A DNA stretch of 6,309 nucleotides, taken from Azonexus sp. Lineage in GTDB: Bacteria > Pseudomonadota > Gammaproteobacteria > Burkholderiales > Rhodocyclaceae. Positions within the stretch are counted from its first letter, which is position 1, and the number at the start of each line of letters is the position of its first letter. Shown here piece by piece: positions 6,084 through 6,309 of this stretch. Position numbers and translations under genes: made by a program. Below the pieces are notes generated by a model. That model was not told the origin of the DNA. It did no database searches and worked only from the letters and a program-made list of their open reading frames with translations. The stretch spans positions 1 through 6,309 of the forward strand of contig JAITWU010000083.1 of assembly GCA_031285115.1 (NCBI GenBank), given 5' to 3'.

Positions 6084-6309
6084 TTAATCAAATGCTCCCT
6101 GCCGGGCCAAGGCTTGATGAAGGGCCGCAGAAAGTTGCGGGGTAATTTCTGCCACACCAGCCCGACTCAAATGATTATTGTCGCTATACAAAGCCTGGCC
6201 ATTTTTTACGATATAACAGCCATTGCTATTGCACATGCCTTTGAAGGGATCAACAACGATGATGTTATCAGCTTGACTGGCGATTTCGACGAGGCGCTTG
6301 TTGATTTCG
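6084..6309 (-). CDS. C-terminal fragment of an SGNH-domain protein, probably an acyltransferase-3 type O-acetyltransferase
   Basis: The minus strand is open from the right edge to TAA at 6084-6086, giving 74 codons with the 5' part outside the window. The fragment contains VVDPFKGMCNSNGCYIVKNG, then ALYSDNNHLSRAGV. The D-x-x-H phrase followed by LS fits the catalytic Asp/His block at the end of SGNH hydrolase-like domains. The Cys pair in CNSNGC recalls the disulfide seen in the periplasmic SGNH domains fused to membrane acyltransferase-3 domains (OafA-like), which O-acetylate surface polysaccharide or peptidoglycan. A stand-alone SGNH protein is also possible. GC content falls to about 42-48 percent over 6181-6309, counted by eye, against well over 60 percent in much of the neighbouring gene, which may point to a transferred surface-polysaccharide gene. 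The Fe-S protein gene follows after 38 bases. Confidence 0.65.
   Translation of the reverse strand, partial: EINKRLVEIASQADNIIVVDPFKGMCNSNGCYIVKNGQALYSDNNHLSRAGVAEITPQLSAALHQALARQGAFD

Noticed and set aside
1..6309. CRISPR array, tRNA or rRNA gene, insertion sequence
   Set aside because: No regularly spaced repeats, no tRNA-like cloverleaf or rRNA-like stretch, and no transposase motifs were seen on either strand.

Overview
The window looks like a GC-rich chromosomal segment of a betaproteobacterium, plausibly a member of Rhodocyclales or a relative. The basis is the glyA-nrdR-ribD gene order, the protein sequences and the codon use; no rRNA or other direct taxonomic marker is present. Nothing here looks like a phage, plasmid or insertion sequence.

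Layout from left to right. Positions 1-655 hold two pieces of one DUF4139-type gene in opposite orientations. An N-terminal piece reads leftward off the window (about 1-121), and the C-terminal piece reads rightward to its stop at 655. Facing it is a minus-strand block: ribD (682-1782), nrdR (1779-2240) and glyA (2250-3500, with the start revised inward). A histidine phosphatase gene (3545-4183) lies just upstream of glyA on the same strand. A 112-base divergent region follows. It carries a good sigma70-type promoter, with a 15-base palindrome over its start site, for a Dps-family ferritin (4296-4760). Next, after about 200 bases without a convincing gene, comes a small DUF4870-like membrane protein (4961-5362). 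Its end overlaps tail to tail with a minus-strand protein carrying two 4Fe-4S cysteine sets (5305-6045). The right edge contains the last 74 codons of an SGNH-type domain, probably from a surface-polysaccharide O-acyltransferase (6084-6309, minus strand), in visibly AT-richer DNA.

How the genes fit together. GlyA makes glycine and the one-carbon units that feed purine synthesis, RibD acts on a GTP-derived pyrimidine in riboflavin synthesis, and NrdR controls ribonucleotide reductase according to ATP/dATP. The block is therefore a housekeeping nucleotide and cofactor cluster. The short gaps and the ATGA overlap suggest cotranscription, possibly starting from an extended -10 promoter seen just upstream of glyA. 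Dps protects against iron and peroxide stress and appears to have its own regulated promoter. The right third is accessory in character.

The points most worth a second look are the inverted DUF4139 gene, the palindrome on the dps promoter, the antisense-encoded C-terminal tail of the Fe-S protein, and the role of that Fe-S protein. I did not find a clearly new multi-gene system.
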